DNA of 64,000 bases from an uncultured Prevotellaceae bacterium. GTDB taxonomy: Bacteria > Bacteroidota > Bacteroidia > Bacteroidales > Bacteroidaceae. Of this stretch, positions 1 through 9,338 are shown in pieces. Within the stretch, counting starts at the first letter, position 1. Each line of letters begins with the position of its first letter. The notes beneath the pieces are model-generated. The model saw only the letters and a program-made list of their open reading frames with translations. It was not told the origin of the DNA and ran no database searches. Where the stretch lies: positions 1 through 64,000 of the forward strand of contig CASGAM010000026.1 of NCBI GenBank assembly GCA_949299545.1. The letters run 5' to 3'. A program made the translations under genes and the position numbers.

Positions 1-168
1 ATTTTGACATTTTGCTATTCCGGGTAGCGTGAGAATGCAAAAATTCGCCCATAATTCCGGATTGGACGGAAAAATGAGATTCCTGCGAGGCTTTTTCCAT
101 CGTAAAATACTTTGTTGTAGTGCTTTATAAATGATTTTTTTGTTTGTGAAATACGATGAAATAGAGAT

Positions 169-203
169 AAAGACGCCTTAATTGCCGTCTTTGTTGTTTT
201 TTT
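169..203 (+). terminator. Probable intrinsic terminator of an upstream gene
   Basis: A 7-bp stem AAAGACG (169-175) pairs with CGTCTTT (186-192) and a T-rich run follows at 193-203. It would end transcription entering from left of the window. No gene ending is visible before it, so the gene it serves is outside the window. Confidence 0.45.
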
Positions 204-636
204 ATGCAATACTTTCTCTTAGAATTGGGATTAACCCTCGGTTGCTTGCGGTCGCACCGTTTTTTGTAAAGCCAGCTTTTGAATTTTGTACAGGTCGCAG
301 ATTTTATTGTGAGCGGTCGGAACGGGCTGATACCCGACAGAAAAGCCGGATAAAGGCGGTTGAGGTGATATAAATAAGCGTTTTCCCTGTCTGGTTGTGG
401 TTCATTTCGTAACGTGTTTGTAAGTGATAATGGCATTTTAATGTCTCTATGTCCGCCGGACGTTCATACTTTATGGAAGAATGTTATGTTGATGTTGTCT
501 GACGTTTGAAAATCTTAGTTTTTTATATTGTATCATAACAGGGCACATGTTTGCACAGAAATTTTGTGTTGAATAACATGTTTTGTGGCGTCTGTTTGTA
601 AAAGTCTGTATTTTTTAAACTGACTTTGTGTTTTAT
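204..636. other. Intergenic stretch without a supported gene
   Basis: No reading frame here has a credible start, signal peptide or recognisable domain. Short open frames exist on both strands, but their translations are basic and low in complexity. The stretch is AT-rich and looks like upstream regulatory DNA of the xylan locus. Confidence 0.6.
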
Positions 637-701
637 GTTTCATTTTAAAAAGTATAGATTACAAATCATAAAATGCTTGTCTTGTAAAATCAGTTACTTT
701 G
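637..701 (+). promoter_or_regulatory. Promoter of the symporter/GH10 operon with tandem-box site
   Basis: A Bacteroidetes-like -7 element TTACTTTG lies at 694-701, one mismatch from TAnnTTTG. A TACAAAT core at 660-666, within a box starting at 658, sits 40 bases before the TTTG, matching five other promoters in this window. A weaker copy, GTTTCAT, starts at 638. Transcription would start near 708, about 40 bases before the ATG at 751. Assignment to the locus regulator is inference from the shared geometry. Confidence 0.55.
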
Positions 702-750
702 CGCTACAATGATACTAATGGAAAACTCTTGATTAATTAAAAATACGAAT

Positions 751-2274
751 ATGGATAAGATTTTAGAAAAAGTACCCTTTGGTGAAAAAGTGGGGTATTC
801 GCTGGGAGACGCGGCTGCCAACCTTGTGTTCCAGATGATGATGATTTATCAGTTGAAGTTTTACACAGATGTCTTCGGGTTGGAAGGTGCAGTGGCAGGC
901 ACTGTTCTCCTTATTGCAAGGATTGTCGATGCTTTTGTCGATCCGGCAGTTGGCATTCTGTCAGATAAGACGCAGAGCAAATGGGGTAAGTTCAAACCTT
1001 GGGTGATTTGGACTGCTTTGCCGTTTATGGTGTTTTACGTGCTGGCGTTCTATAACCCTGGAATTGAGGAAAAAGGGCTTGTGGCACTCTATGCAGGTAT
1101 CTCATACGTGTTGCTGATGTCTCTTTATTCATTTAACAATACGCCTTACAGTTCATTGGGTGGAGTGATGACCGCAGATATAAAGGAGCGTACAAGCATT
1201 ACTTCCATCAGGTTTGTGGCTGCCACGATTGCGCAGTTTGTCGTTCAGGGACTGACTTTGCCACTTGTACACAAATTCGGCCGTGGTTCAGGGGCTGATG
1301 AGGCTCAAGGGTGGCTTACAACCATTACCATCTTCGCTGTTGTGGGCTTTGTCTTCTTGATTGTTGCCGGCTTTTCGGCCAAAGAACGTATTGCGCCGCC
1401 GGCATCACAGAAAATGGATATCCGCAATGACCTGAAAGGTTTGTTTTCAGATGTCTCATGGCGCTCCATGTTTATTCTGACTTTGTTCGTGTTTATCACA
1501 TTGGCGATGTGGGGGTCGGCCATGTGTTATTATTTCCAGCATTATGTTGATCCACAGGCGTTAGGTGCGTTTCTCGAAAAATTAGGATTGGTGAAAACCG
1601 AGGACGCTGTGTTGGGGGTAGGCATGCAGGTGCTTGACTCGTTCAATTTGTTGGCGACGAAGGCGGCAGACGGGACGATATCTCCTACGGAGTCTTATTC
1701 GATAGGTTTGTCTGTCTTTAATATGGTAGGTGCAATTATTCAGTTGATAGGTGTCGTTACTTTATCTGAATTCCTGGCTAACAAATACGGCAAGAAGTCC
1801 ACATTTATCGTTTGCCTTGCACTGACGGCACTTTTCACCGCTGCTTTTATTATTCCGGACAAGGATGATATTGGTTTTATCTTCACGCTGGGTATTCTCA
1901 AGAGTTTGGCCTATGCGCCGACCGTACCGTTGCTTTGGGCGATGATAGCCGATGTGGCCGACCACATGGAGTATGTGAACCATCGTCGTGCTACGGGACT
2001 TTGTTTCTCAGGTGTTGTGTTCGCGCTGAAGGCCGGTTTGGGCGTTGGAGCCGCGATTGCCGGTGTTATCCTCTCTGCGTTTGGATATGTCAATGTCGTT
2101 GATGTTGAGCAATCTGCAGCGTCCTTGATGGGCATCCGTCTGGCTTCCAGTGTCGTACCCGGAATCTGTTTCGGAATCGGTGTCCTCGCTTTGTTCTATT
2201 ATCCTATTTCAAAGGCGTTGAATGAAAAGATGCAGGCAGAGCTGGCGCGTCGAAGAGCAAATGAGCAAGACTAA
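751..2274 (+). CDS. GPH-family sugar:cation symporter (MFS), xylo-oligosaccharide/xyloside type
   Basis: 507 residues with about 12 predicted membrane segments and no signal peptide, so an inner-membrane transporter. The N-terminus (VPFGEKVGYSLGDAAANLVF) and the DPAVGILSDKTQSKWGKFKP loop are typical of the glycoside-pentoside-hexuronide family, which moves glycosides with Na+ or H+. A loop of about 50 residues between the middle helices (about residues 265-315) is longer than I expect for the family. It is first in an operon with GH10, GH43 and GH67, so its likely substrate is a xylo- or glucuronoxylo-oligosaccharide; the substrate is inferred from context only. The next start is 26 bases downstream. 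Confidence 0.9.
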   Translation: MDKILEKVPFGEKVGYSLGDAAANLVFQMMMIYQLKFYTDVFGLEGAVAGTVLLIARIVDAFVDPAVGILSDKTQSKWGKFKPWVIWTALPFMVFYVLAFYNPGIEEKGLVALYAGISYVLLMSLYSFNNTPYSSLGGVMTADIKERTSITSIRFVAATIAQFVVQGLTLPLVHKFGRGSGADEAQGWLTTITIFAVVGFVFLIVAGFSAKERIAPPASQKMDIRNDLKGLFSDVSWRSMFILTLFVFITLAMWGSAMCYYFQHYVDPQALGAFLEKLGLVKTEDAVLGVGMQVLDSFNLLATKAADGTISPTESYSIGLSVFNMVGAIIQLIGVVTLSEFLANKYGKKSTFIVCLALTALFTAAFIIPDKDDIGFIFTLGILKSLAYAPTVPLLWAMIADVADHMEYVNHRRATGLCFSGVVFALKAGLGVGAAIAGVILSAFGYVNVVDVEQSAASLMGIRLASSVVPGICFGIGVLALFYYPISKALNEKMQAELARRRANEQD

Positions 2275-2300
2275 TAATACATTAACTAATATTTAGGATT

Positions 2301-3419
2301 ATGAAAAAGAGGAAAGTTATTTTGAATTTGTTTTTGTTGGTGTGTACCACAGCCTTTGCCAAAGGCGATGTTACTTTGAGGGAAGCTTTTGCTGATAAGT
2401 TTCTGATAGGTACGGCTTTGAATGACCGTCAGGTGGTTACGAACAACGAGAAGTTGCAGACTTTGATTAAAGAGCAGTTCAGTTCAGTCGTTTCAGAAAA
2501 CAGCATGAAGGCAGATCATCTCCAGCCTGCTGAGGGTCAGTTTAATTTCAAGGAAGGTGACTTGTTGTGTGATTTGGCAGAGAAGAATAATCAGGTTGTC
2601 ATCGGTCATTGCTTGGTTTGGCATTCACAGGCGCCACGATGGTTCTTTAGAGGAGAGGATGGTAAACAAGTGACGCGTGAAGTACTGATTCAGCGTATGA
2701 GAGATCATATACATGCAGTAGTAGGACATTATAAAGGTCGTGTAAAGGGTTGGGATGTTGTCAACGAGGCCATAGAAGGCAACGGTGAGTTTCGTAAATC
2801 ACAATACTATCGCATTATCGGACCGGAGTTTATTCGTCTGGCATTCCAGTTTGCACATGAAGCCGATCCAGATGCAGAGCTGTATTATAATGATTACGGC
2901 ATGGACTCTCCTGCAAAACGTGAGGCTGTCGTTAAGATGGTGAAAGACCTGAAGGCTCATGGCTGCCGTATTGACGCTGTTGGCATGCAGTCACATGTTT
3001 CTTTCGATACACCGCTTGATGAGTATGAAAAGAGCCTTGAGGCATTTGCGGCTGCTGGAGTTAAAGTTATGGTAACGGAACTGGACCTGAGCGTTTTACC
3101 TTGGCCGAGAGGAAACTTTGGTGCTGCTGTTGAGACAAATTTTGCGTACGAGAAGCAGATGGACCCATACAAGAAAGGATTGACACCTGAGAAGGTAAAA
3201 GAACAGACCGACTTTTTTGCCAAACTTTTTGATATCTATCTCCGCCACAGTAAGGATATATCAAGGGTGACGTTCTGGGGCGTTTCAGATGGTGATTCAT
3301 GGAAAAATAATTGGCCGGTACACGGACGTACCGATTATCCGTTGGCATTTGACAGGAATCTGGAGCCTAAACCGTTTGTAAAAGTGATAACGGAGATGGC
3401 GACTTCAGGCAAATATTGA
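2301..3419 (+). CDS. GH10 endo-1,4-beta-xylanase
   Basis: 372 residues with a signal peptide ending near AFA (about residue 20) and a single GH10 barrel. The acid/base Glu is E156 in WDVVNEA and the nucleophile is E260 in VTELDLSVLP; HCLVWHSQAP is a further family motif. GH10 enzymes hydrolyse beta-1,4-xylan and xylo-oligosaccharides with retention. There is no lipobox of good quality (LLVC lacks a small residue before Cys) and no binding module, so a periplasmic oligosaccharide-trimming enzyme is more likely than a surface enzyme. It lies between the symporter and the GH43 gene with short gaps (26 and 39 bases), consistent with one transcript. Confidence 0.95.
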   Translation: MKKRKVILNLFLLVCTTAFAKGDVTLREAFADKFLIGTALNDRQVVTNNEKLQTLIKEQFSSVVSENSMKADHLQPAEGQFNFKEGDLLCDLAEKNNQVVIGHCLVWHSQAPRWFFRGEDGKQVTREVLIQRMRDHIHAVVGHYKGRVKGWDVVNEAIEGNGEFRKSQYYRIIGPEFIRLAFQFAHEADPDAELYYNDYGMDSPAKREAVVKMVKDLKAHGCRIDAVGMQSHVSFDTPLDEYEKSLEAFAAAGVKVMVTELDLSVLPWPRGNFGAAVETNFAYEKQMDPYKKGLTPEKVKEQTDFFAKLFDIYLRHSKDISRVTFWGVSDGDSWKNNWPVHGRTDYPLAFDRNLEPKPFVKVITEMATSGKY

Positions 3420-3458
3420 TAACTAATGAGCAAACAATAAAAAGTAAACGTTATAATT

Positions 3459-4430
3459 ATGAAAAAAAGGTATTTGGTTCCGGAAGATTATATGGCTGAC
3501 CCGGCAGTGCATGTTTTTGACGGCAAAGTCTATATTTATCCTTCCCATGATTACGAAAGTGGCATTCCTGAGGATGATTGGGGGGCACATTTCGATATGC
3601 GTGATTATCATGTGTTTTCTTTGGACGATGTGATGGAAGGCAAAGTGACCGACCATGGGGTAGTGCTTGACCGTGACGATGTGCCATGGGCAAAGCGACA
3701 GATGTGGGATTGCGATTGCTGTGAGAAGGATGGTAAGTATTACCTTTATTTCCCGGCCAAGGACAAGACGGACATTTTCCGTATCGGTGTTGCCGTTAGC
3801 GACACGCCTTATGGACCTTTCGTTCCGGAGCCGGATCCTATTCGTGGCAGTTATTCCATTGACCCGGCGGTGTTTAAGGATGATGACGGACAGGTTTACA
3901 TGTATTTCGGAGGATTAATGGGCGGCCAGTTGCAGCGTTATAAAGATAACAGTGCATTGGAATGGGCTGAATTTCCAGCCGATGATCAGCCGGCTATTCC
4001 TTCACGCGTGGTGCGCTTGTCTGAAGACATGAAGCAATTTGCTGAAACGCCCCGTCCTGTTGTGATACTGGATGCCGACGGCAAACCTTTGACGGCAGGC
4101 GACCATGACCGCCGCTTCTTTGAAGCATCATGGATGCATAAATACAACGGAAAGTATTATTTGTCCTATTCAACGGGTGACACTCATTTCTTGTGTTATG
4201 CCATTGGTGACAATCCTTATGGGCCGTTTGTATACCAGGGCGTGATTCTTACGCCGGTGGTCGGCTGGACAACTCACCATTGTATTGTGGAATATAAAGG
4301 CAAGTGGTACTTGTTCCACCACGATTCCGTGCCATCCGGCGGACGTACATGGTTACGTAGCTTGAAGGTATGCGAGTTGCAATATGATGCAGACGGTCAT
4401 ATTCTGACGATTGAAGGTACGGACGAATAA
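3459..4430 (+). CDS. Cytoplasmic GH43 beta-xylosidase/alpha-L-arabinofuranosidase
   Basis: 323 residues, a bare five-bladed propeller with no signal peptide: the protein starts MKKRYLVPEDYMADPAVHVF. The three GH43 acidic positions are visible as MADPAV (base), SIDPAVFKDDDG (pKa modulator) and FFEASWMHKYNG (acid). Lack of an export signal and position after the symporter suggest that it cleaves imported xylo- or arabinoxylo-oligosaccharides in the cytoplasm. Whether xylose or arabinose is released cannot be decided from sequence alone. The GH67 gene starts 9 bases after its stop. Confidence 0.9.
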   Translation: MKKRYLVPEDYMADPAVHVFDGKVYIYPSHDYESGIPEDDWGAHFDMRDYHVFSLDDVMEGKVTDHGVVLDRDDVPWAKRQMWDCDCCEKDGKYYLYFPAKDKTDIFRIGVAVSDTPYGPFVPEPDPIRGSYSIDPAVFKDDDGQVYMYFGGLMGGQLQRYKDNSALEWAEFPADDQPAIPSRVVRLSEDMKQFAETPRPVVILDADGKPLTAGDHDRRFFEASWMHKYNGKYYLSYSTGDTHFLCYAIGDNPYGPFVYQGVILTPVVGWTTHHCIVEYKGKWYLFHHDSVPSGGRTWLRSLKVCELQYDADGHILTIEGTDE

Positions 4431-4439
4431 CATGCCGTT

Positions 4440-6494
4440 ATGAGAATTTGGTGGTTAATAATTTCGATTTTTTGTTTTGTTCCGCTTCATGCAGAGGATG
4501 GCAGTCAGCTATGGCTCCGCATGAAGCGGAACGCTGTTCCGGCGAAAGTTTCTTTGTCCAAAGAGACAAAGAAAACAGAAACCATGGAAATTGCGATAAG
4601 GGAACTGCGTGATTATTGGAACAGTCCGACGGCTGTTACTCTAAAAGTAGCGTCTGATGCACCCGGCCGTGACGGTTTTGCATTAAACAGGACGAACAAC
4701 GGCATCAGCGTTTCTTCGGCTACAGATCGCGGTGTGCTTTATGGCATTTACTCTTTGTTGAGATTGCAACAGATGGGGGACTCCCTTCAGGTAGGCCAGA
4801 CTGTGCAGGAAGTTCCGTCATACGACTTGCGTATCTTAAACCACTGGGATAACCCGAACGGTACGATAGAACGTGGTTATGCCGGACGTTCAATTTGGAA
4901 ATGGGATGAATTGCCGCGACGCATTTCTCCTGTTTATGAGGAGTATGCCCGTGCCAATGCGTCGATCGGAATCAATGCGACGGTGTTGAATAACGTAAAT
5001 GCCAAGCCGGAAATGCTTTCTACAGACATGCTCCGTAAGGTAGCTGCCATCGCTAAAGTGCTGCGTCCATACGGTATTAAAACGTTCCTGTCTGTGAATT
5101 TTGCCTCACCAAAAGTGATTGGGGGGCTTGATACGGCTGATCCTCTGGACACGCAGGTTCAGGCATGGTGGAAAAAGAAAGTGGCTGAAATTTATCGGCT
5201 GATTCCTGATTTTGGTGGTTTTTTGGTGAAAGCGAATAGCGAAGGTCAACCGGGTCCGCAGGATTACGGACGGACACATGTTGACGGAGCCAATATGTTG
5301 GCCGACGTACTTGCACCTTACAAAGGCGTCGTGATGTGGCGTGCTTTTGTTTACCAGGCATCCAGTTCAGACCGTGCATGTCAGGCCTACGAAGAGTTTA
5401 TGCCTTTCGATGGACAATTCAAGGAGAACGTGATTATACAGGTTAAGAACGGACCTATTGATTTCCAGCCTCGTGAACCCTTCAGCCCGCTGTTCGGTGC
5501 TATGCGTAATACGCAGGTAATGCCGGAGTTTCAGATAACTCAGGAATACTTAGGTCAATCCATACACACGGTTTTCCTTGCGACAATGTGGAAAGACTGC
5601 TTGGATTCCGATACTTACCAGGAGAATGGACTGACCGTTGCTGGTGCAACCCAAAGACGTACAGTTCCCGGGGCAACAACGGCAATGGCTGGAGTCGCAA
5701 ATATCGGCGATGTGCGGAATTGGACGGGAAGCGATATGGCTCAATCAAACTGGTATGCTTTCGGTCGATTAAGTTGGAACACAGAACTGCCGGCTGCAAA
5801 CATAGCAGATGAATTTTTGAAACAGACTTTCTCAACGGATGAGCGTTTTGTGGCGCCTGTGAGTCAGTTGCTGTTGCGTTCGTGGAATGCGGCGATAAGT
5901 TATATGATGCCGTTAGGGTTACATCATATTTTTGCGGAAGGCCACCATTATGGTCCCGAGCCATGGTGTAATGTTCCGGGATTCCGTAAGGATTGGCTGC
6001 CTTCGTACTATCATCAGGCTGATTCGTTTGGGGTCGGTTTTGACCGGACAACCAATGGGTCGGGGGCGGTTAAACAATATCATGAGCCGCTGTCAGTCCT
6101 GTATAATGATGTAAATACATGCCCGGAGGAATATTTGTTGTGGTTTCACCACGTTTCATGGGATTATATCATGAGAAACGGACAGACATTATGGGATAAT
6201 TTATGTTATACCTATCAGTTCGGCGTGGATGAAACGGTCAGGTTCGTGAAGACATGGGAGAATGCAAAAGCATATGTTGATGCAGAGCGTTATGAAAAGA
6301 TGCTTCAGCGTTTCCGTCGTCAGGCTGCTGATGCGGAGTGGTGGCGTGACGCTTGTGTACTGTATTTCCAGCAATATTCTGGAGAACCAATACCTGCCGG
6401 TTGCTTCACTCCCAAACACAGACTTGAAGATTTGATGAGATACAAGTTACGTATCGACAATTATACTGCGGCCGGCATGGATAAACTGCCATAA
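4440..6494 (+). CDS. GH67 alpha-glucuronidase
   Basis: 684 residues with a signal peptide ending PLHA (about residue 19). The three catalytic acids of the family are present: E268 in NSEGQPGP, D341 in NGPIDFQPREP, and E369 in FQITQEYLG. The spacings of 73 and 28 match those of the characterised Cellvibrio enzyme (E292, D365, E393). GH67 removes (4-O-methyl)glucuronic acid from the non-reducing terminal xylose of short xylo-oligosaccharides. It is therefore a partner of GH10 and of the GH115 enzyme at 51571, which handles internal glucuronosyl groups. It is the last gene of the first operon, and the terminator at 6560-6600 follows. Probably periplasmic. Confidence 0.95.
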   Translation: MRIWWLIISIFCFVPLHAEDGSQLWLRMKRNAVPAKVSLSKETKKTETMEIAIRELRDYWNSPTAVTLKVASDAPGRDGFALNRTNNGISVSSATDRGVLYGIYSLLRLQQMGDSLQVGQTVQEVPSYDLRILNHWDNPNGTIERGYAGRSIWKWDELPRRISPVYEEYARANASIGINATVLNNVNAKPEMLSTDMLRKVAAIAKVLRPYGIKTFLSVNFASPKVIGGLDTADPLDTQVQAWWKKKVAEIYRLIPDFGGFLVKANSEGQPGPQDYGRTHVDGANMLADVLAPYKGVVMWRAFVYQASSSDRACQAYEEFMPFDGQFKENVIIQVKNGPIDFQPREPFSPLFGAMRNTQVMPEFQITQEYLGQSIHTVFLATMWKDCLDSDTYQENGLTVAGATQRRTVPGATTAMAGVANIGDVRNWTGSDMAQSNWYAFGRLSWNTELPAANIADEFLKQTFSTDERFVAPVSQLLLRSWNAAISYMMPLGLHHIFAEGHHYGPEPWCNVPGFRKDWLPSYYHQADSFGVGFDRTTNGSGAVKQYHEPLSVLYNDVNTCPEEYLLWFHHVSWDYIMRNGQTLWDNLCYTYQFGVDETVRFVKTWENAKAYVDAERYEKMLQRFRRQAADAEWWRDACVLYFQQYSGEPIPAGCFTPKHRLEDLMRYKLRIDNYTAAGMDKLP

Positions 6495-6502
6495 CCCGCT
6501 AA

Positions 6503-6532
6503 TGTTACATTTTTGAGGTCTGAATGTAACGT
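6503..6532. repeat. Inverted repeat GTTACATT...AATGTAAC downstream of GH67
   Basis: GTTACATT at 6504-6511 is the exact inverse complement of AATGTAAC at 6523-6530. The half-site GTTACA matches the tandem box found at the locus promoters, but no -7 element lies at the expected distance. It could be an auxiliary regulator site before the susC operon or a weak hairpin. Confidence 0.4.
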
Positions 6533-6559
6533 ATGCAAATGTTCTGGTCGTAAGAATGA

Positions 6560-6600
6560 AAGATAAAAAGGCTTCTGTATAAGAGCTTTTTTATCTTTTT
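6560..6600 (+). terminator. Intrinsic terminator after the GH67 operon
   Basis: A 13-bp stem (6560-6572 with 6585-6597, one G-T pair) with a 12-base loop is followed by a T tract at 6596-6600. It separates the symporter/GH10/GH43/GH67 unit from the FAS1-susC operon. Confidence 0.75.
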
Positions 6601-6608
6601 ATATAAAT

Positions 6609-6673
6609 GAAACAAACAAATAAAAACATGATACATGGGAAAAAACGTCTTTTTCCGTCAGATAGTAATTTAG
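6609..6673 (+). promoter_or_regulatory. Promoter of the FAS1-susC-susD operon with tandem-box site
   Basis: The second box GATACAT starts at 6630 and a weaker first copy, GAAACAAA, starts exactly 21 bases earlier at 6609. A -7-like element TAATTTAG lies at 6666-6673; its last four bases begin 40 bases after the start of the second box, the spacing seen at the other promoters. Predicted transcription start is near 6680, which places the operon's first ATG at 6733 rather than 6607. Confidence 0.6.
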
Positions 6674-6732
6674 CGGTGTTAAAGAAACCCTTTAATGTTT
6701 GTCATTTGTTAAACAGTAGTAGTAACCTTAAA

Positions 6733-9303
6733 ATGAATAATATGAAATTAAAGAGGGGCAGAAATGCTTTGTTTTCAGCTTGGGCGGGCATAGCGTGTTG
6801 CGCATTGAGTTGTTTGTACTCTTGCAACGACGGTTATGACCTGATGTACAAAGACGCAGGCTTTATCGGAAATAGTATTTACGACTATTTGGAGTCGAGT
6901 GGTAACTATACCAATATGGTGAAGATTATCGATGATCTTGGCTATACTGATGTGCTTGCGAGAACAGGTAGTAAGACACTTTTTGTGGCAGACGATGATG
7001 CCTTCAATCGTTTCTACGCAAAGAACGACTGGGGTGTCAGCAGTTATGGCGAATTGTCGACGGCGCAAAAGAAACAGTTGCTTTACGGCTCAATGATTAA
7101 CAACGCATGCCAGGTCGCATATTTGTCCAGTGCGGCCGGTCCGATCAAAGGTGACTGTATGCGTCGTTTGACTTCTATGTCTGTTTACGATACAGTGCCT
7201 GTTATGGCTCCGGCAGATATGCCTGATAATCCTTATTGGGCTTATTATAAGAAAGCAGGAAAGACATTCCCTTGCTTGCATGATATGTCAACGGTGCCGA
7301 TGATTCATTTTATTGAAGACTTCTTGCAGAACCGTTTGATAACAAATGACGACTGCAATTTCCTGTTTAATTATAAAACAGACAGACAGGCCGGTGATGC
7401 CAATGTCAACGGCGTGATGATCGAAGAGCAAAATATCCGGTGCTCTAACGGTTTTGTCCACAAAATGGCTGAAGTGATGACGCCGCTGCAAAATATGGCA
7501 CAAGTTGTTAACAACAATGGCAAGACGGAACTGTTCGCGTCTTTCTTGGAGCGCTTTTCTGCACCATATTATAGTGAGGAGGCTACAAAAGAATACAATC
7601 GTTTGTATAATACCAGCTACGACTCTGTTTTTCAGAAAAGATATTTCTCTGAACGTTCACAGGGCGGTACGGCTCTGAATCTTACACCGAAAGAAGAACC
7701 GGTGGAGGCTACGCTGAAGTTTGATCCGGGATGGAATGAATATTATTCTCAGATGAATGCTTCGACAGCAACTAATGTCGCTTTGCAGGAAAATATGGGT
7801 GTAATGTTGGTGCCTACGGATGAAGCACTGAGAAAATATTGGGAAGAAGGTGCCGGACGGGTGTTGAAGGATTATTATGGTACTTGGGACAAGGTGCCTA
7901 ATAAGGTAATTTCAAAAATGTTGAATGTGAATATGCTGAATTCTTTTATCAATTCAGTGCCAAGTAAGTTCTCTACCGTCTTGAATGACGCAAATGATGT
8001 TCTTGGAATAACTGTAGAGGATGTTGATAGTGTGATATTGGCATGTAATGGCGCTATATATTTGACAAATAAGGTGTTTAATCCGGTTTCTTATGTATCT
8101 GTTTCTTTCCCCGCCTTGGTGAATGAAACAATGAATATTATGTATTGGGCCATTCAGCAGTTACAGTATGATATTTATTTGAATTCACAAAACTCATACT
8201 ACAGTTTCTTTATACCGACCAACAATTCTTTGTTGACGTACATTGATCCTTGTTCATATGGAAAGCCTAATTTGCAAGCCTATAAGTTCCATTATGATGA
8301 GACTGCACAGAATGAAAATGAGAAAGTTTATGCTACAATACATGTTGTGAATGAAGATGGCTCAATTCAGGAAGAACCGATTGATTCAATTTATGGCGCT
8401 GGAGGCGTAAACATTATAACAAACCGCCTGAAAGATATTCTTGAGAATCACATTGTGATTGGAGATGTTGAAAGCGGTAATACATATTATAAGACAAAGA
8501 GTGGTGGTACAATCAAGGTAGAGAATGCAGGAAAAGATAATATGAGGGTAGCCGGAAGCTGGCAAGAGAGTCAAGGTGAGATGGTTAATATCGCTAAAAT
8601 ATACGACCAGTCAGCAGCTACTAATGGTGTTGGAAATGGAAAGGCATATATCTTGGAAAGTTCACCTTTACAGACAACACGTAAGTCAGTAGCAGATGTT
8701 CTTAGCGAACATGAAGAGTTTTCTGCCTTTTACGAGCTGTTGGAAGGTTCTCCTTATTTGGTTGATGTCTATGAGATAGGAGATGAGGAGCATGCCTGCC
8801 CAAGTCCAAGCTTGAGTTTGTTCAACACCTTTAATTATACCATATATGTACCGGTTAATGATTCGATAGAGATATTACATGCTGAGGGTAAACTACCAAC
8901 GTGGGATGATGTAGAGTTGGAACCAGACGAGGAGGTGCGCGATAGCTTGTCTGAGGTTATCAATCAGTTCGTTAAGTATCATATTCAAGATAATTCTCTT
9001 TATATAGGCCAAGGTGTGATTCCTTCAACACAGTATGAAACTGCAGCATATACGTTAGATGAAGAAACAAATACCTTGTCATATTTGAAATTGAATGTGG
9101 AAGGAGATAATGACGGATTGCAAATCATCGATAAAGCTCAGAATGTTCGACATGTCGTTAAAAAAGATGGCTTATATAATCTGATGGCGCGTGAATATCA
9201 GTATGACGCTGCGGATGTACAATCAGCTTCAACATTGTATACATCTTCTTACGCAGTCATACATCAAATAGATGGTGTCCTTGATTGGGAAGAAGCTGAA
9301 TAA
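6733..9303 (+). CDS. Large fasciclin (FAS1) domain lipoprotein
   Basis: 856 residues from the ATG at 6733 (MNNMKLKR...). The open frame runs back to 6607, but that start would lie upstream of the predicted promoter, and the residues it adds are not signal-like. A lipoprotein signal ends at LYSC, and the protein continues CNDGYDLMYKDAGF. Several FAS1-like units follow: the clearest begins near SIYDYLESSGNYTNMVKIID, with others later containing MGVMLVPTDEAL, YSFFIPTNNSLL and NYTIYVPVNDSI. FAS1 folds mediate adhesion or binding; no catalytic role is evident. It is the first gene of the operon, 35 bases before susC, so I infer a surface glycan-binding or scaffold role. The C-terminal third is more AT-rich than its neighbours. 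Confidence 0.85.
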   Translation: MNNMKLKRGRNALFSAWAGIACCALSCLYSCNDGYDLMYKDAGFIGNSIYDYLESSGNYTNMVKIIDDLGYTDVLARTGSKTLFVADDDAFNRFYAKNDWGVSSYGELSTAQKKQLLYGSMINNACQVAYLSSAAGPIKGDCMRRLTSMSVYDTVPVMAPADMPDNPYWAYYKKAGKTFPCLHDMSTVPMIHFIEDFLQNRLITNDDCNFLFNYKTDRQAGDANVNGVMIEEQNIRCSNGFVHKMAEVMTPLQNMAQVVNNNGKTELFASFLERFSAPYYSEEATKEYNRLYNTSYDSVFQKRYFSERSQGGTALNLTPKEEPVEATLKFDPGWNEYYSQMNASTATNVALQENMGVMLVPTDEALRKYWEEGAGRVLKDYYGTWDKVPNKVISKMLNVNMLNSFINSVPSKFSTVLNDANDVLGITVEDVDSVILACNGAIYLTNKVFNPVSYVSVSFPALVNETMNIMYWAIQQLQYDIYLNSQNSYYSFFIPTNNSLLTYIDPCSYGKPNLQAYKFHYDETAQNENEKVYATIHVVNEDGSIQEEPIDSIYGAGGVNIITNRLKDILENHIVIGDVESGNTYYKTKSGGTIKVENAGKDNMRVAGSWQESQGEMVNIAKIYDQSAATNGVGNGKAYILESSPLQTTRKSVADVLSEHEEFSAFYELLEGSPYLVDVYEIGDEEHACPSPSLSLFNTFNYTIYVPVNDSIEILHAEGKLPTWDDVELEPDEEVRDSLSEVINQFVKYHIQDNSLYIGQGVIPSTQYETAAYTLDEETNTLSYLKLNVEGDNDGLQIIDKAQNVRHVVKKDGLYNLMAREYQYDAADVQSASTLYTSSYAVIHQIDGVLDWEEAE

Positions 9304-9338
9304 AATATGAAATTGTTAAATCGTAATACTATAATGGA

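Noticed and set aside
125..436. Open frame of 103 codons on the - strand near the window start
   Set aside because: It crosses the terminator hairpin at 169-192 and encodes a basic low-complexity peptide without a domain.
5500..6051. Open frame of 183 codons on the - strand opposite GH67
   Set aside because: Shadow of the conserved GH67 coding frame, with no signal or motif of its own.
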